Made by a program: the position numbers and the translations under genes. A stretch of DNA of 62,000 nucleotides from Phoronis australis (taxonomy: Eukaryota; Phoronida; Phoronidae). Shown piece after piece: positions 48,401 to 60,075 of the stretch. The notes beneath the pieces are model-generated. The model worked only from the letters and a program-made list of their open reading frames with translations. It was not told where the DNA came from and made no database searches. The DNA lies in assembly GCA_002633005.1 (NCBI GenBank), contig NMRA01000198.1:422268-484267 (forward strand). The letters run 5' to 3'. Every line of letters starts with the position of its first letter. Position 1 is the stretch's first letter.

Positions 48401-51400
48401 AATGACCACTAGTAATGATTTTCAGCCTAATAACTATTTTTAATAAAATGGTGATACCTTCACATACCAGAAGATTTGAAGAGACGTTTACTACGTAAGC
48501 CAACACTAGTGTGTATTATCTTACTCATATGGAGTATGTGTCTGCGCGAAAATAGTTCATTTTCGTGATTTTGCTTGGTAGATCGCGCTTTTGTAAACAT
48601 GAACTCCGTCGGCATACCAGCCAGAACGTCTTTGTTGATTAGAATTGATTCCCTCTGACATCAAGGGAAATAACTTTGATAGTTCGCTGATATTTGAACG
48701 AGCAGTTCAAAAATGAAGTGGTTAATTAGGAAAAAACACTATTTACTTGCAAAAGTTGATCAACAATGATCAATATTATGACATTCTAGCTTGTGAAATC
48801 GTCGTTAATTGTGACAGAAGTCTCACCAGATCTCGCCTAATCACGCCCTCTCGGCGAGTTTTGGAAAGGTGACTATGCCATGCGCATAAGAGTACAGGCT
48901 AGTGTTCTCGGGCATAAATATTGAAGAGAAACAAAACAAAAATCAGTACCTAGGGTAAAGTATCACCAATCAAGAGCACAATATTGATGACAAATTAAAT
49001 TTTATGTTGGAATCCTCTTTTTCATAGATTAGCACTCAATTAATGCTTTACCATTTGCAAGTTTTGAACCACAGCTATAATCATGCATTATCTGGAAGAT
49101 TTGTGGCCATTCACTTCAATATCTGAAGCCCTTTAAAAATGACAAAAACAGCAAAATTCTATTTGAAATTGGTGAGATTTTCTGTTATTGTGTTATAACC
49201 AAATTTGCATAGACAAAAAGTAGTGTGCAATACAAGAGTTTTTCCCATGGAAATGTCCGAATTTGTATAGTGTGAGGTGTGTAGTTTAACTCAAACAGTT
49301 GTAGACAAATATCGACGATGTTTTCTGGAGGGGATAAAAATGAGCCAATCAATATATGAAGATTTACACTCACAGACTCCATTGTGGGCATCTCTACTAG
49401 TGAATTCTATCGTGCCATCGTGAGCCTTCTTAGGGTCTTCTTTGTATTCTCTGTGTTTGCTGTCAATGATGTATTTGGTGGCCAATCCATAGTCGACTAC
49501 AAATACCTAGACAGGTGATGCAAACAATTAACTTGGGTAAAATAGAACATAGAGAAAGTCTTGGTATAAGAAGATGTAATGCCTTAGCTATGTTCAGTTT
49601 CAATTTGAATGCGTTTTATACAACAAAGGAACAATTTTACTGAGACAAACGCAAAGTTCAGATTGTGCACATGTCTACTGAGTGCACGAAATTCTTGAAA
49701 CTCTTCCTACGATTTTCAATTCTTGTGACTAGAGAAATATGTTTTACGTACCAACAGCACAATTTGACTTGTTACAGCACAGGCGATTAAAAAAAAAAGG
49801 ATTCGCGAAACACTGCACTGGCAAAGTTTGCACATAACACAACTTAGACTGAAATTTCATGACTGGCAGGCTCTTAAAAAACCATACGCACTAATCCCTG
49901 TGTTTGGTAGTGACAGTCATGCCTATACAAACAGTTACCATAGAGTAAAGATCATAGCTATTGATTGACATGACCTACAAGGCTTGCTACATCTAAGCCA
50001 ATACACAATTTAGACTGTACAGGTTGATCAGACAATAAGCAATCCCTGTGGTTTTGCCTCAGATACTGCCCGTAATAATCAAAATAAGACCACAATTTAC
50101 ACTTACAGCACACGAAATAATGAAAATCAGTCAGTTTACCTGGTTTGATGTTGCCTTAGAAAAACCAAGCAATAGATTGGATGCCTTAATGTCAGCATGT
50201 ACGTAATCCTTAGAGTGGATGTACTCCAGCGCATTCAACTGGAAAATGTAAGAAAAGATGAACGGAATACTAACTACTGAATCTTATGAGTACGCTTTTG
50301 GTATGAGAAATAAATATAAAACCAACATTTTATCAGTCAAAGGGCCCACATCAATTAAAATTTGCTTTTCAGTCTGTAAAGGAATAAACAAATAACACAC
50401 TTGTGAATAAAATAACCTAGTTATATTTCAAACTACTAAAAAAACAACTAAAATTATACACTGTTATTAACACAGCAAATTTAAGAGCAAGAAAAGATTA
50501 TACAGATAAACAGAAACAGGAATTTACAGCAAATAAACAAAAAAAACAAACAAATTTCTTACATTTCAAANACACAATTTAGACTGTACAGGTTGATCAG
50601 ACAATAAGCAATCCCTGTGGTTTTGCCTCAGACACTGCCTGTAATAATCAAAATAAGACCACAATTTACACTTACAGCACACGAAATAATGAAAATCAGT
50701 CAGTTTACCTGGTTTGATGTTGCCTTAGAAAAACCAAGCAATAGATTGGATGCTTTAATGTCAGCATGTACGTAATCCTTAGAGTGGATGTACTCCAGCG
50801 CATTCAACTGGAAAATGTAAGAAAAGATGAACGGAATACTAACTACTGAATCTTATGAGTACGCTTTTGGTATGAGAAATAAATATAAAACCAACATTTT
50901 ATCAGTCAAAGGGCCCACATCAATTAAAATTTGCTTTTCAGTCTGTAAAGGAATAAACAAATAACACACTTGTGAATAAAATAACCTAGTTATATTTCAA
51001 ACTACTAAAAAAACAACTAAAATTATACACTGTTATTAACACAGCAAATTTAAGAGCAAGAAAAGATTATACAGATAAACAGAAACAGGAATTTACAGCA
51101 AATAAACAAAAAAAACAAACAAATTTCTTACATTTCAAATGATTCCAAGAGCAACACTGAACTCCATTCCTTGGTTTAGGTATTGACACAAGACACTTCA
51201 CAGTAACATTTATAGCCGCAGAGACCCATACAGAAGAAAATATTGCTTTATAATTCAAATAATCTAATAAGATTGATAAAGAACAAAGAAAACAAAAAAC
51301 ACACGACAAATTACCTTACATATCAACTAATGACACACAACAACAGAACATGAATATTTGGTCTTTCCGAAACCAACAAAAGCAGATTCTAATAATGGAC

Positions 51401-54400
51401 AAAAACTGAAAAACAAAATGACATATTTCACAAAAGTCATAAACCAACCTACAATTCTGATGGCAAGCATGGCCACAGTTTTTTGTGGAAAAGATCGATT
51501 GCTTTCCACGAAATGTTTTTGTAGATCTGTGCTGAATCTTTCCATCACCATAAATCGGTACTTGGTGTTACCAAGTTGGTGAGATCCTGATCCTATGTAT
51601 TCCGGCACTCCGAGAGACTTCAGTTTTTTTTCTTCCTTCCATTTTGAGACTGTAAATTACAATAAATACACAAAATGTACCAAGAGTGGCGTAGATAAAG
51701 TAATATCCCACTCGACATAATTCCTTCAGTTTTGGTCGACGCGCGGAATAATGTCGAGTGGGACATTACTTCATCTACGCCAGTCGAGATATGCTTTGTA
51801 TTTATCCCATCCCATATGCTTCGAATTCTTAAGTTTCTTTCATTTTTTGGGTAAAATTTTTCAAATACTTCACCCAGACTGTTCACGTGGTATATGTATA
51901 ATTACTATGTACTTGCGCAATAGGTTGCAAGTTTTCTCCACAAGTAAAAGTTTTAAATGTAACGATTTATAACCGGTACTTGAAGAGATAACATAGATGA
52001 AAACAACGGCAAATGTGACATGTACGCACTGTTTAAGTAGTCCCAGAAGTGCAATAAGGAAAACAATATCACATAGCAGTATTGCACTTGACTTATTAAA
52101 CGCGTACGGGATAAATATCATAAACATGTCAATGCTCCTCGTATTGTTTGCATGACTTTGTGTACTATGAAAACACAAACTTGCAAATAATGTCAATGTG
52201 TTACATACTATTGTATATCGCATTAATAAAAAGATCAGATTATTGCCAAAGTTATTAGCCTTGACCACAACTATAAAACAGCAAAGTCCGTGATTTGGTG
52301 ATTTTATTACAAATTCTTGTAAAACATTTGCTGACATCAAGTCCATTGTCTTACCTTGCTACTTAGCACATGGAATTTGGCTCAGCAGAGTGTTTGACCG
52401 CTATTTTAATTTATTTATCCTTCAATTTCAGATTGGACATTGATATTTCAAATTTCCATATTCCAGGCTTTATCGTTAATTTTCAAAATGAAAGTTGAAT
52501 TAAAAAGCTACACACGGACCTGACTTTTTTGTTTAACGAAAATTAGAAATTCGCGTAAAATCCCACCAGTAGAGAGACTTTTTGATAACCTCACTTTAAA
52601 ATGCCAGTTTGACTGACACCGACTTTCTGATATTTGTGACATTATATTTCACCATCCTGGGCATTCACTTGTACAAACACAGAAAAACGTTTGATCCTAA
52701 TGCCAGCATAGTGAAACAAACTACATGACATACTTAACCACCAAAGTCACAACTAACTAACAATTCAGCAATTATGACCCAACTATTAAACTTTATAGGC
52801 ACACTCACGCAAGAAAAGATGTTGCAGGCACTAAAATCGGTGACATTGATACAAGCAGCTTCATCATACTTTTGAAAAACATTAATACTAAAAATTTTTG
52901 AAATATTTTACTAAACCATTGCTAGTAAATGTATCTGATGTGATGTGACCACTTTTACATAATCAAGCAGACACATGTGGAAACTCATTCGTTTTAGGCC
53001 AAAACAGAAGCAAGAATTTCAAGATGAGCGTCGGATCAACATGTATTTATTTACGTACGCGCTCATCTTAATTGTCTAATGTAAAAAAAGGGCTTACTGA
53101 GTTCAGGCTTGGCGACTCTCTGATAGAAGTGAACTTCACAGAATAATGGTCCATTCGTATGTGGTTCCTGGGTTCATAGAAGACAGACACATTTAAACGA
53201 GATCAACCCAAAACATTTGTATACATACAATCACCCATACTTACACTGCAAATGGTATGCCAATCAAGGGAGATAATACTTTTAGACTACTTCACCACTT
53301 TGATTAAAATGTCATCAAAGATGAAAATCAAGGGATGAATATCAACATATTATGTCTTTGTGTCAGGTTTGGTCAAAATCTGACAAGCCATTTTGACAAT
53401 AAACCAAAACACAAATCCCAATAGACAATTAAAATGGCCAACAGGGGGTGGTACCACTCAAATTTGTGCAAAAATCATCTAGTGGCTGCACCTACCTGCC
53501 ATATATCTCTGAGTCAATTTCGTAAAAATCTATTCAGCTGTTTTGACCATACTTGACGAACAAGCAACATCTTGTCAAAATAAAAAAGGCCAAAGACAAT
53601 CTTGTTTCTAATCTCTTTCACATATATCCTTGTATCAAAACTTTTCAAAATGTCGAGCTATTATTTATGACAATAATCGATAGACAAGGAAACTAGCTGA
53701 AAATTATAATTGGCAACAGAGTATGCTCAGGTATTTGACATCATCTGAAAAGCAACTGGTGCTAGCACATTTCAACCACACACTTCTGCTTTCAGTTACA
53801 GCAAAATTTGTCATGTCCTTTTGCTAAAAATTGACAGACAATGAATTTCTCACCTAAAACCACCAACAGGGGGTGCCACATTAGTCGCATGTGTCCAAAA
53901 CTGAGAAGAACCAGCATGGTCCAACTACATATCTTTGCATCAAGTTTCAACAAAATTCCTTCAATCACTCCGCCAATAATTGACAGACAAAGAATTTCGT
54001 GTAACAAGCTGCAGGAACCAATAGGGGGTACCATAATAGTTGAATCTGTATGAAAATCAACCGTTATCAACAAATTCTCATCATATACCTTCGAGTCAAA
54101 TTTCGACAAAAATGCATAAAGTCTTTTTGTCAAAATTTGATAGAAAAAGAATTTCTTGTCGGAAACTGAAACACCTAACAGGGGGTACCATGGATGCCAT
54201 ATCACATATCAGTCCAAAAGTCGACTGTTGCCAGCACATACCTGCCAACTAACTCTAGGCCACATTTCCTAATGTTACATCGAGTGATGTTTGACAAACT
54301 GGATGCAGAACTAAATGTCACCACAGAATTTTTAGTTAGTGGAAAAAAACATGCATAATACCTCACGATATTGGACAGAAGTATGAAAAATGAATTGCCA

Positions 54401-55903
54401 TACTTCCTCTAACATATATAACTCTTGGTAGCAAAAATCAGTTTGAACATATTGAAATTTGCCTCAGCCATTAGTGGACAGCATACACAATTAAACGGAC
54501 AAAAGGACAAATTTATTATTTTTTCAAAAGTATATGCAACTGAAAATTTTGAAGAGTCAAAACAATAAATCCTACATTGGCAAATATAGGACATTACTAG
54601 GGATTGCCCAAACACTAAATGTCACACTGTCATTCTCCCTTGTGTCCAGAGGGGGACCTATGTCCTCCCATGTCATACTGCAAATGACATATAAAACAAT
54701 CCATGTACTTACACATTTCACAACATGTTCAGCAGTTTGACTCACGGGATTTGTTGTGTCTTGTGAAGCTGCAATACGATTGTGAATCACTTACAGTTTA
54801 GTGCTTTGGATGACTCTTGAATGCACATGCCAACAAACCCTCCATACTAATGGTAACAATAAAATGCTGATTAGCTCCTGCACAGAGCACATTTGTCTGC
54901 AGCATAATGTATGTGTTCGTAAGGTGCCACATTTCAAAATGGAACAATTCTGGGGCCTGTTCCAAGAAACTGACTTAAGTTCATTTCTGACTTAAGTTTA
55001 AGCTTTGTCTTAACTTCTAAACTTTGAAACTTCCACATTCGGTAAATTATTCAAAATTAAGACAAAACTTGTGTCAAACACTTAAATCAAACTTGAGATC
55101 TCTTTCTTGAAGTGGTTTTTAGACAAATTTAACTTTTATTTTAAAATTTACTAAAATTTAAGATTTGACTTAGCTGTCAATTTTGTTGGAACGGATCCTT
55201 GTTCTCTACACCCTAAAAATAAGCTGTAACAACCACAGCAAATGACAGATTAATAGCACTTGAATTTTTTTTTAACAAAAAGTTTAACAGACGTATCTCA
55301 AGAAAGTTTATCAGAAAGTTGTGTTAAACATTTTGTTCCATCTATACTTCATTCACATATTTTCTCTAATTAGAAGCAGTCTAATCTCACAACAGGTGTC
55401 ACTTTGTACAGTAATTCTCCCAAGGTCATGGCACTTATAAGAAAAAAACAAAGCAAAAAACAAATTCAATAATATTGACATTCACATTTGCCAGATTGCA
55501 GAAAAAACATCCTTGAATTTAAAATGTACCACAAAGAAAGCAATCTGGCCAAGTTAAGATAAAAAATTTATTTTCAAGAAGGCTTATTAAAATGCAGGCA
55601 AAATTTCTTCTTCTGATTCACGCAATCAAACAACTGTCTTGGAAATTTCTAAAGCAAGAATTTAGCATCTGGAATCATCTCACAATTCCACAAGTACAAT
55701 AAAAAATCAAGACACGTACCAAGGTAAATCAAACCAAACCCGCCAGATCCAATAGGAGGACCAATTCTCCATTGCCTCTTGAGAATGTCTGTCAGAATTT
55801 CTCCTTGAGGGAGTGGGTCAGGCAGCTTGTGATTAAACTTCGCTGGTTTTGCTTTCTTAGGTTTGACATCACTATTTTTGCCACTTGCTGATCGTTTAGG
55901 CAT
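42318..55903 (-). CDS. VRK1: VRK1/VRK2-type serine/threonine kinase, complete, 11 coding exons
   Basis: Nuclear kinase; known family substrates include BAF, histone H3, p53. Minus-strand exons: 55903-55720, 54768-54713, 53167-53098, 51649-51453, 50807-50709 (repeated at 50238-50140), 49506-49374, 47991-47868, 47128-47070, 44655-44492, 43535-43061, 42427-42318. Phases 1,0,1,0,0,1,2,1,0,1 all agree; total 1671 nt, 556 aa. Glycine loop [11 protein letters not shown] at 51-61, ATP lysine K79 in HVVK, catalytic loop [10 protein letters not shown] with D185, DYG with D207, then [18 protein letters not shown] and [24 protein letters not shown] and YRFMVMER look like VRK2, [12 protein letters not shown] like VRK1, suggesting a pre-duplication orthologue; the symbol is the usual invertebrate choice. 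Residues 363-520 form a basic, internally duplicated tail. A ttctag acceptor just upstream of the ATG suggests a 5' UTR intron. Vertebrate VRK1 is about 396 aa, so the tail is long. Confidence 0.94.
43107..43508 (-). repeat. Intragenic 201-bp tandem duplication in the VRK tail
   Basis: Two copies, 43508-43308 and 43307-43107, in exon 10, period 201 bp (67 codons, residues 372-438 and 439-505). Each copy has [17 protein letters not shown], then [22 protein letters not shown] and AAKS. The copies differ by scattered substitutions, so the duplication is not recent and is not an assembly repeat. SPKK-like and TPK motifs resemble histone H1 tails, which bind AT-rich minor groove, and are also CDK-type phosphorylation sites. 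DNA or chromatin binding is inference. Confidence 0.9.
43945..44250 (-). mobile_element. SINE-like element, copy 2, VRK intron 9 region
   Basis: Same family as 12210-12475. The minus strand shows TAGCTCTGCCAGCAGAGC and GGTTCAATTCC with tRNA-like spacing; the distal part shares ggcagacaacggtga, gttttatagctctggtcaaa and tcaagaagtctatccc. Confidence 0.7.
45295..45375 (-). mobile_element. SINE-like element, fragment 3
   Basis: Shares ccttgatttcagcgaat and aacaacagtgaga and gatttgtaataaaat with the copy at 43945-44250. Only the central part remains. Confidence 0.55.
50003..51139. other. 568-bp block repeated either side of a single N (assembly duplication)
   Basis: 50003-50570 and 50572-51139 are the same 568 bp with only a handful of differences (for example cagatactgcccg versus cagacactgcctg), abutting the N at 50571 exactly. 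Both copies contain VRK exon 5 with intact splice sites (50140-50238, 50709-50807). The pattern is that of two overlapping contig ends, or two haplotypes, joined without merging. Only one copy of the 33-codon exon is needed for a normal kinase domain. Confidence 0.9.
51687..51782. mobile_element. MITE-like hairpin, 32-bp arms, VRK intron 3
   Basis: Arms 51687-51718 and 51751-51782 pair over 32 bases with two mismatches (tggcgtagat and ctcgacat shared), around a 32-base loop with gtcgacgcgcgg. Immediately upstream of exon 4. A palindromic non-autonomous DNA element is the simplest reading; no clear target-site duplication seen. Confidence 0.7.
52215..52320 (+). mobile_element. SINE-like element, fragment 4, opposite orientation
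   Basis: The reverse complement of 52320-52215 contains tttgtaataaaat and gttttatagttgtggtcaa, matching the distal part of the copies at 12.4 and 44.2 kb. It lies in VRK intron 3. Confidence 0.55.
53435..54200 (-). repeat. Tandem array of about 155-bp units, same family, inverted
   Basis: Cores aacagggggt or aatagggggt at 53440, 53865, 54020 and 54177; the last three are 155 and 157 bp apart. Read on the minus strand, the units carry gaaacttgatgcaaagatat and a following caccccctgttgg core, the layout of the 26-27 kb array. In VRK intron 2. Confidence 0.8.
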
Positions 55904-56784
55904 CTTCTTTGTCTAAACTAGAATACAAAAAACTATGAATTCATTAAGTTTCTGAGGTTATATGAGCTTAAAATGCAACACAAATGACAGATAGATTGAT
56001 TAGGGTCTCTGTGTGAATTTCGTGCCTTAGCCTTACAAGTGTTTACTTGCAAGTTTACAGCCTCAAAAGAGAGAAAGAGTAAAATATGGATTAATTTATT
56101 AAAAGTTCATTAGTGATCACAGGAGTCCAAGGTTCACTGCCCGAGATCCCATCTACTTCAGTCTTAGCGGCCCTTAGCCAAAGATTTAGGCTAATCTTCT
56201 TTCCAAGAAATACTACATTCCTGATGCTGATGGGAGTCTGTCGTAACACTGGCACTCTCATTAGTCGCTCAACCTGGCAATACAGTATATCTAAATTACA
56301 ATATTAAGTCGAGCAGCTGATAAGAATGCCTGTGGTCACAGGCACTGAAGTGCATGACCGTCAATTATCAATGAACACAACTTCCCCGGACCAAGGCGGA
56401 AGTGGAAGGGTCAGAGAAAGAGAACACAAATGAAAATCTTGCAATGATGATTTTTAAGCAGTATAGTATTTATCGAGCGCACGCTAAATTGTGAAAGCGT
56501 GAGATCTCATTACCTATCGTAATGTCACGAACATTACCCAAACAAAATTTTGATGATCAATATCTTCATTCATAAATGGCCGCCAGGAAGTGGTTACCTA
56601 TATAACGATAAAAATGATTGGATAAACAATTCAACCGTGGCCAATCAGCAATTTCTAAACATCGGATTCAGAAATGTCATGCGCAGTGTGTTATAGAAAA
56701 ATGGCGTCATGAGACATGTAAATATTTGAGTGTCCACTACTTTGGAAGTCAATTGCATAGCTCGGATGCATCTTAAGCTTGAAA
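55904..56784. promoter_or_regulatory. Bidirectional promoter between VRK and PPP1R37
   Basis: 881 bp between the two divergent start codons. Promoter-type sites cluster near the PPP1R37 side: ETS-like CAGGAAGTG at 56584-56592 beside ATGGCCGCC, inverted CCAAT (ATTGG) at 56617-56621, CCAAT at 56641-56645, a TATATAA-like string near 56599, and a YY1-like AAAATGGCG at 56697-56705. The kinase probably starts near 56.4-56.6 kb and splices to an acceptor just upstream of its ATG. Sites were read by eye. Confidence 0.6.
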
Positions 56785-59700
56785 ATGTCCGAAGAAATCG
56801 TAACCGAAGTACAGCCACGTCAAGACGATTGCGTAGCTCTTGATAATTTTGACGTGGATCCGGATACGGACGCGGCAGATGCTGAAGAAACTGATCAAGG
56901 AAATGAGAACGAATCTGCAGACAGCTTTCCGAGTGGGTCAACACCCCCTCAGGAAAATTTGGAAGAGATTCCAGAGAACAATGTGTTCAATAAAAAACGA
57001 GTTAGCTTTCCGGAAACACTCATAATTAGTTACCTGGAACCACCTGATCCGTGGTCATGGAGACATGGTTGGTTGCTTTTGTCATTTTACAGCACTGATT
57101 TTCCTTTTTGGTATTTTTCTGTTTGAGCTGCAGCCACCATGATTACCGTACAGTACTGCTTCATATTAATTTTCACCTGGCAAATTGATTCTTAACTTTA
57201 CAAAGTTGTTAAAAGCTCTAGAAAACTTCACCTGCTTCATTTCATCTGTGCGCATTTCTCATTAAGGATTGGCATTATCTCGGCGAAGGTGAATGAAGGG
57301 CAGTTTGATGTGGTTTTTGACTTGTGAATTGTTCACTTGACTGACTATGAGGTCTGTGCCCAGTTTACCAAATGAAACATCCAGTGGCATAACCAATTAG
57401 ACCAAGGAGTATTTTCCCTAAAGACCATTTCATTGAATTGAAGCATATTGTCAGCTTTTGGCAGCTGTTTTGTGTTGTATTTAAGTGTGTGGCAAAGGTC
57501 TCTGTTATTGGTGGCATTGGTGGTCCCTGGTATTGAGAACAGTTTCATTAGTGATTGCCTTGTTCTTACACAATCAGGAACCATCAAAAGGGGACATTGA
57601 TGAGATTGTTGTGGATGTAATAGCTTCGTAAATAAAGTTCTTTCTGAAATTGCCAAGTGGCCCAAGGGATTTTACATGTAGGCAGATAGTGACCTGATAG
57701 AGACCTGGATTTTTTTTTGCCCATTGTACAGAGCAGTTGACTGATGTCCATGGCTCATGTGATCTCAGGAATGGCAGATTTTTTGATGCGTATTAGGAAG
57801 TCTTTAAAACTTTGAATAAATATTCTCAGCACAAAACCTTGTGTATAAGCCAGCCCTCGGCCAAAAGGTGATCCCTTATTGTTGAAGAGTTGGCCTCACA
57901 TTGTTCCTTACTCAGATTAGAGGTGATCTCTGGTCTTGGGAGGGATTTCATTTTTGTGTTGGGAAAAATCAATGACGTTCAAGTATTAGTCATTTCTATT
58001 CATTTTGAATTTTTGTACATTTGATTTTGAGTGATTAGACTGTTTTAGGCTTTGAGGAACACAGTAGTAATCAAATCAGTTGTTACAAAGGGAAATGGTC
58101 TTATTTAATATTTTGGACTAAAACGTAAGAATTGTGCTCATTTTCTGACTGGTGTCAGTGGCTCCAAGTTGGCAAGACCCCTGAATTCTATAGAAAGTTT
58201 GCCTCGTATAGGGCAAGATTTCGTGAATTGCATAATTGGTAAACCATTGGAAATCACTAAGATCTCTTGTCTTCCTACCCATGCGAAATGATGTTAGTAA
58301 AGATCAGTGGCTGTTGAGGCTAACTCCTCCCTGTAAGGTCATCTGGTACGCATGTTGAGTGAATCACAACACAGTTACCATCAAATCTGGGTCAAATGAT
58401 AAGGTCCATAAACAAACCATTGGTAGTGACCTACTGTTTCTCTGTTAACTGTCCCTAATAGCAGTCAGAGGATGACCCTAATAACTTAGGATGCTTCATC
58501 ATCAGTCTTATGCTTTGAGAATGTTGTTTTTTATCATTGCATGATAATATATTTAAGAAATAACTACATTGAGTTTTTTTGTCTGTTTAATTTGGAAGTC
58601 TGGAACTTGTCAGGAAAAGGTGAAAATTATACAATTTATTTGCAGTCGAATGTCTAATTTAGATTCAAAGATTGTTTTTCCTCGTGACTTGTTCAATACA
58701 TTTTAGTATTTAATAAGTTCATGTTTTTTTCATTATTTTTGAAATTCATGTATATGACTGTTGTTAAGAAAACTTTCATCCAAATCTCGTCTAGTAAAAG
58801 TGTGTGAGAAATGTGCTTTGTGGAATCCTTCCAAGGGTTTTGTATACGTCCATCATTCATGTTGCATGTTAATCTTTAGCGTTCTCCAATTAATAGTTGG
58901 TAGACCTGTCTATTTCTGTGATCTACTACCAAATGTTGAACTTGGCTGTAGTCAGTGCCTGTTTACCTGGGATTCATATTAGTTTCAATTTATTTACTTA
59001 CCAACAGGATATCATGCTGTGTTTCCCAGGCATTCCAAGTTGATGAATTTTCAACTGCAGTGATAAACAGCAGTTTTGAAAAATTCTGCTCAGTAGCACA
59101 AGTCATGCTTAAATTATTAATTGATCACGTGAATTTGTGAAAGGCATGGAAATAATGTGTAAACTAGAATTGGTTGTATGGCATATCCTGTCCATTGTGA
59201 ACATTGACCTTTCTGATCCCATTCAACATGAGATATCAATTCTTTAGATGCTTTATCATTCATTTCCTTGGAAAAGTCAAGCTGCACAGGTTATCAAATG
59301 GACCAGATCATTGAAACTGAAAGTGAGGCATTGAAATCTGATAAATATGTATTCAGATGTCTTGATGTAATAATGTCGGTCAAGGATTGTGTTTAGGTGA
59401 TGTTTATATGTTTGAAGTGTTGGCCTGTGGGTGTTTATTCCTGGCATTCTTTGCAGTTGTACTTGACTTGTGGTCAAACAAATAAACAGCTAGTTTGGTG
59501 GTCTGAGTCCTTAGTGATGTAGAGTTATCATGAATTCTGGGACTGTCTCATAAAAAGTGACTTAAGTCTTGAGACCAACAATTAAAATTTAAGAGCGAAG
59601 ACGGAAATTCTGAAAAGCCCCTTTCCAGAACACAAATTCAGTTTTCAGTCTTCAGATGAAAGTTAAGTCAGTTTCCATTATGAATTGACCTTGCTAATTA

Positions 59701-60075
59701 CACTTTCTCTACCTGTTGCGGAATGACAAAACTTAGCGAGTTGATGTGTGAAATTCATTATCATGAGCATTCATGGTTTTTAAATTGGCGTTTATTTTGC
59801 AACATGGAGGTGCTGTGAGTATTATTGGAATCTTGTTTACCTGAGGAGGTACTGACATTGCTGGAAAATAACTCATTTGTTGGAACTAGCTTCCTATACA
59901 TGTCTGTGATTGTCGCTGGTGCTGCTATCTTTCTGTGTCGGTGAGTGGTATCAAATCAGTCCGCGTTTGTCTTTCAGTTGTGCCTTGCACTCACGACCAG
60001 GTGTTGAACGCCTATAAAAGATCGTGTGAAGAGCACAACATCAAGCCCATAGCAAAAGTCATCCAGCAGTTAAAG
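56785..60075 (+). CDS. PPP1R37: PPP1R37 (LRRC68)-like PP1 regulatory subunit, 5' part only
   Basis: Two coding exons are visible: 56785-57067 (94 codons plus 1 nt, donor CATG|GTTGGT, weak) and 59978-60075 (acceptor ctttcag, donor AAAG|GTGAGC). The join gives V across phase 1. Residues 1-65 are acidic and low complexity. KKRVSFPE at 70-77 is an RVxF motif for docking protein phosphatase 1, followed by LEPPDPWSWRH and then QVLNAYKRSCEEHNIKPIAK. This order matches human PPP1R37 (RVTFP, VEPKDPW, VIGAYKQACQ). In the human protein leucine-rich repeats follow; those exons should lie beyond 62000, and I found none between 60076 and the window end. The ATG at 56785 has A at -3. The gene shares its upstream region with the VRK kinase. 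Family function is inhibition or targeting of PP1. Confidence 0.85.

Noticed and set aside
50140-50807. Tandem or mutually exclusive VRK exon 5 copies
   Set aside because: The repeats end exactly at a single N and are nearly identical in introns too, pointing to assembly error.
51870-52346. 158-codon minus-strand ORF in VRK intron 3
   Set aside because: It runs through a SINE-like fragment and hydrophobic low-complexity sequence; no family resemblance.
53792-54205. 137-codon minus-strand ORF
   Set aside because: Produced by the roughly 155-bp tandem repeat array; the peptide repeats with the DNA.
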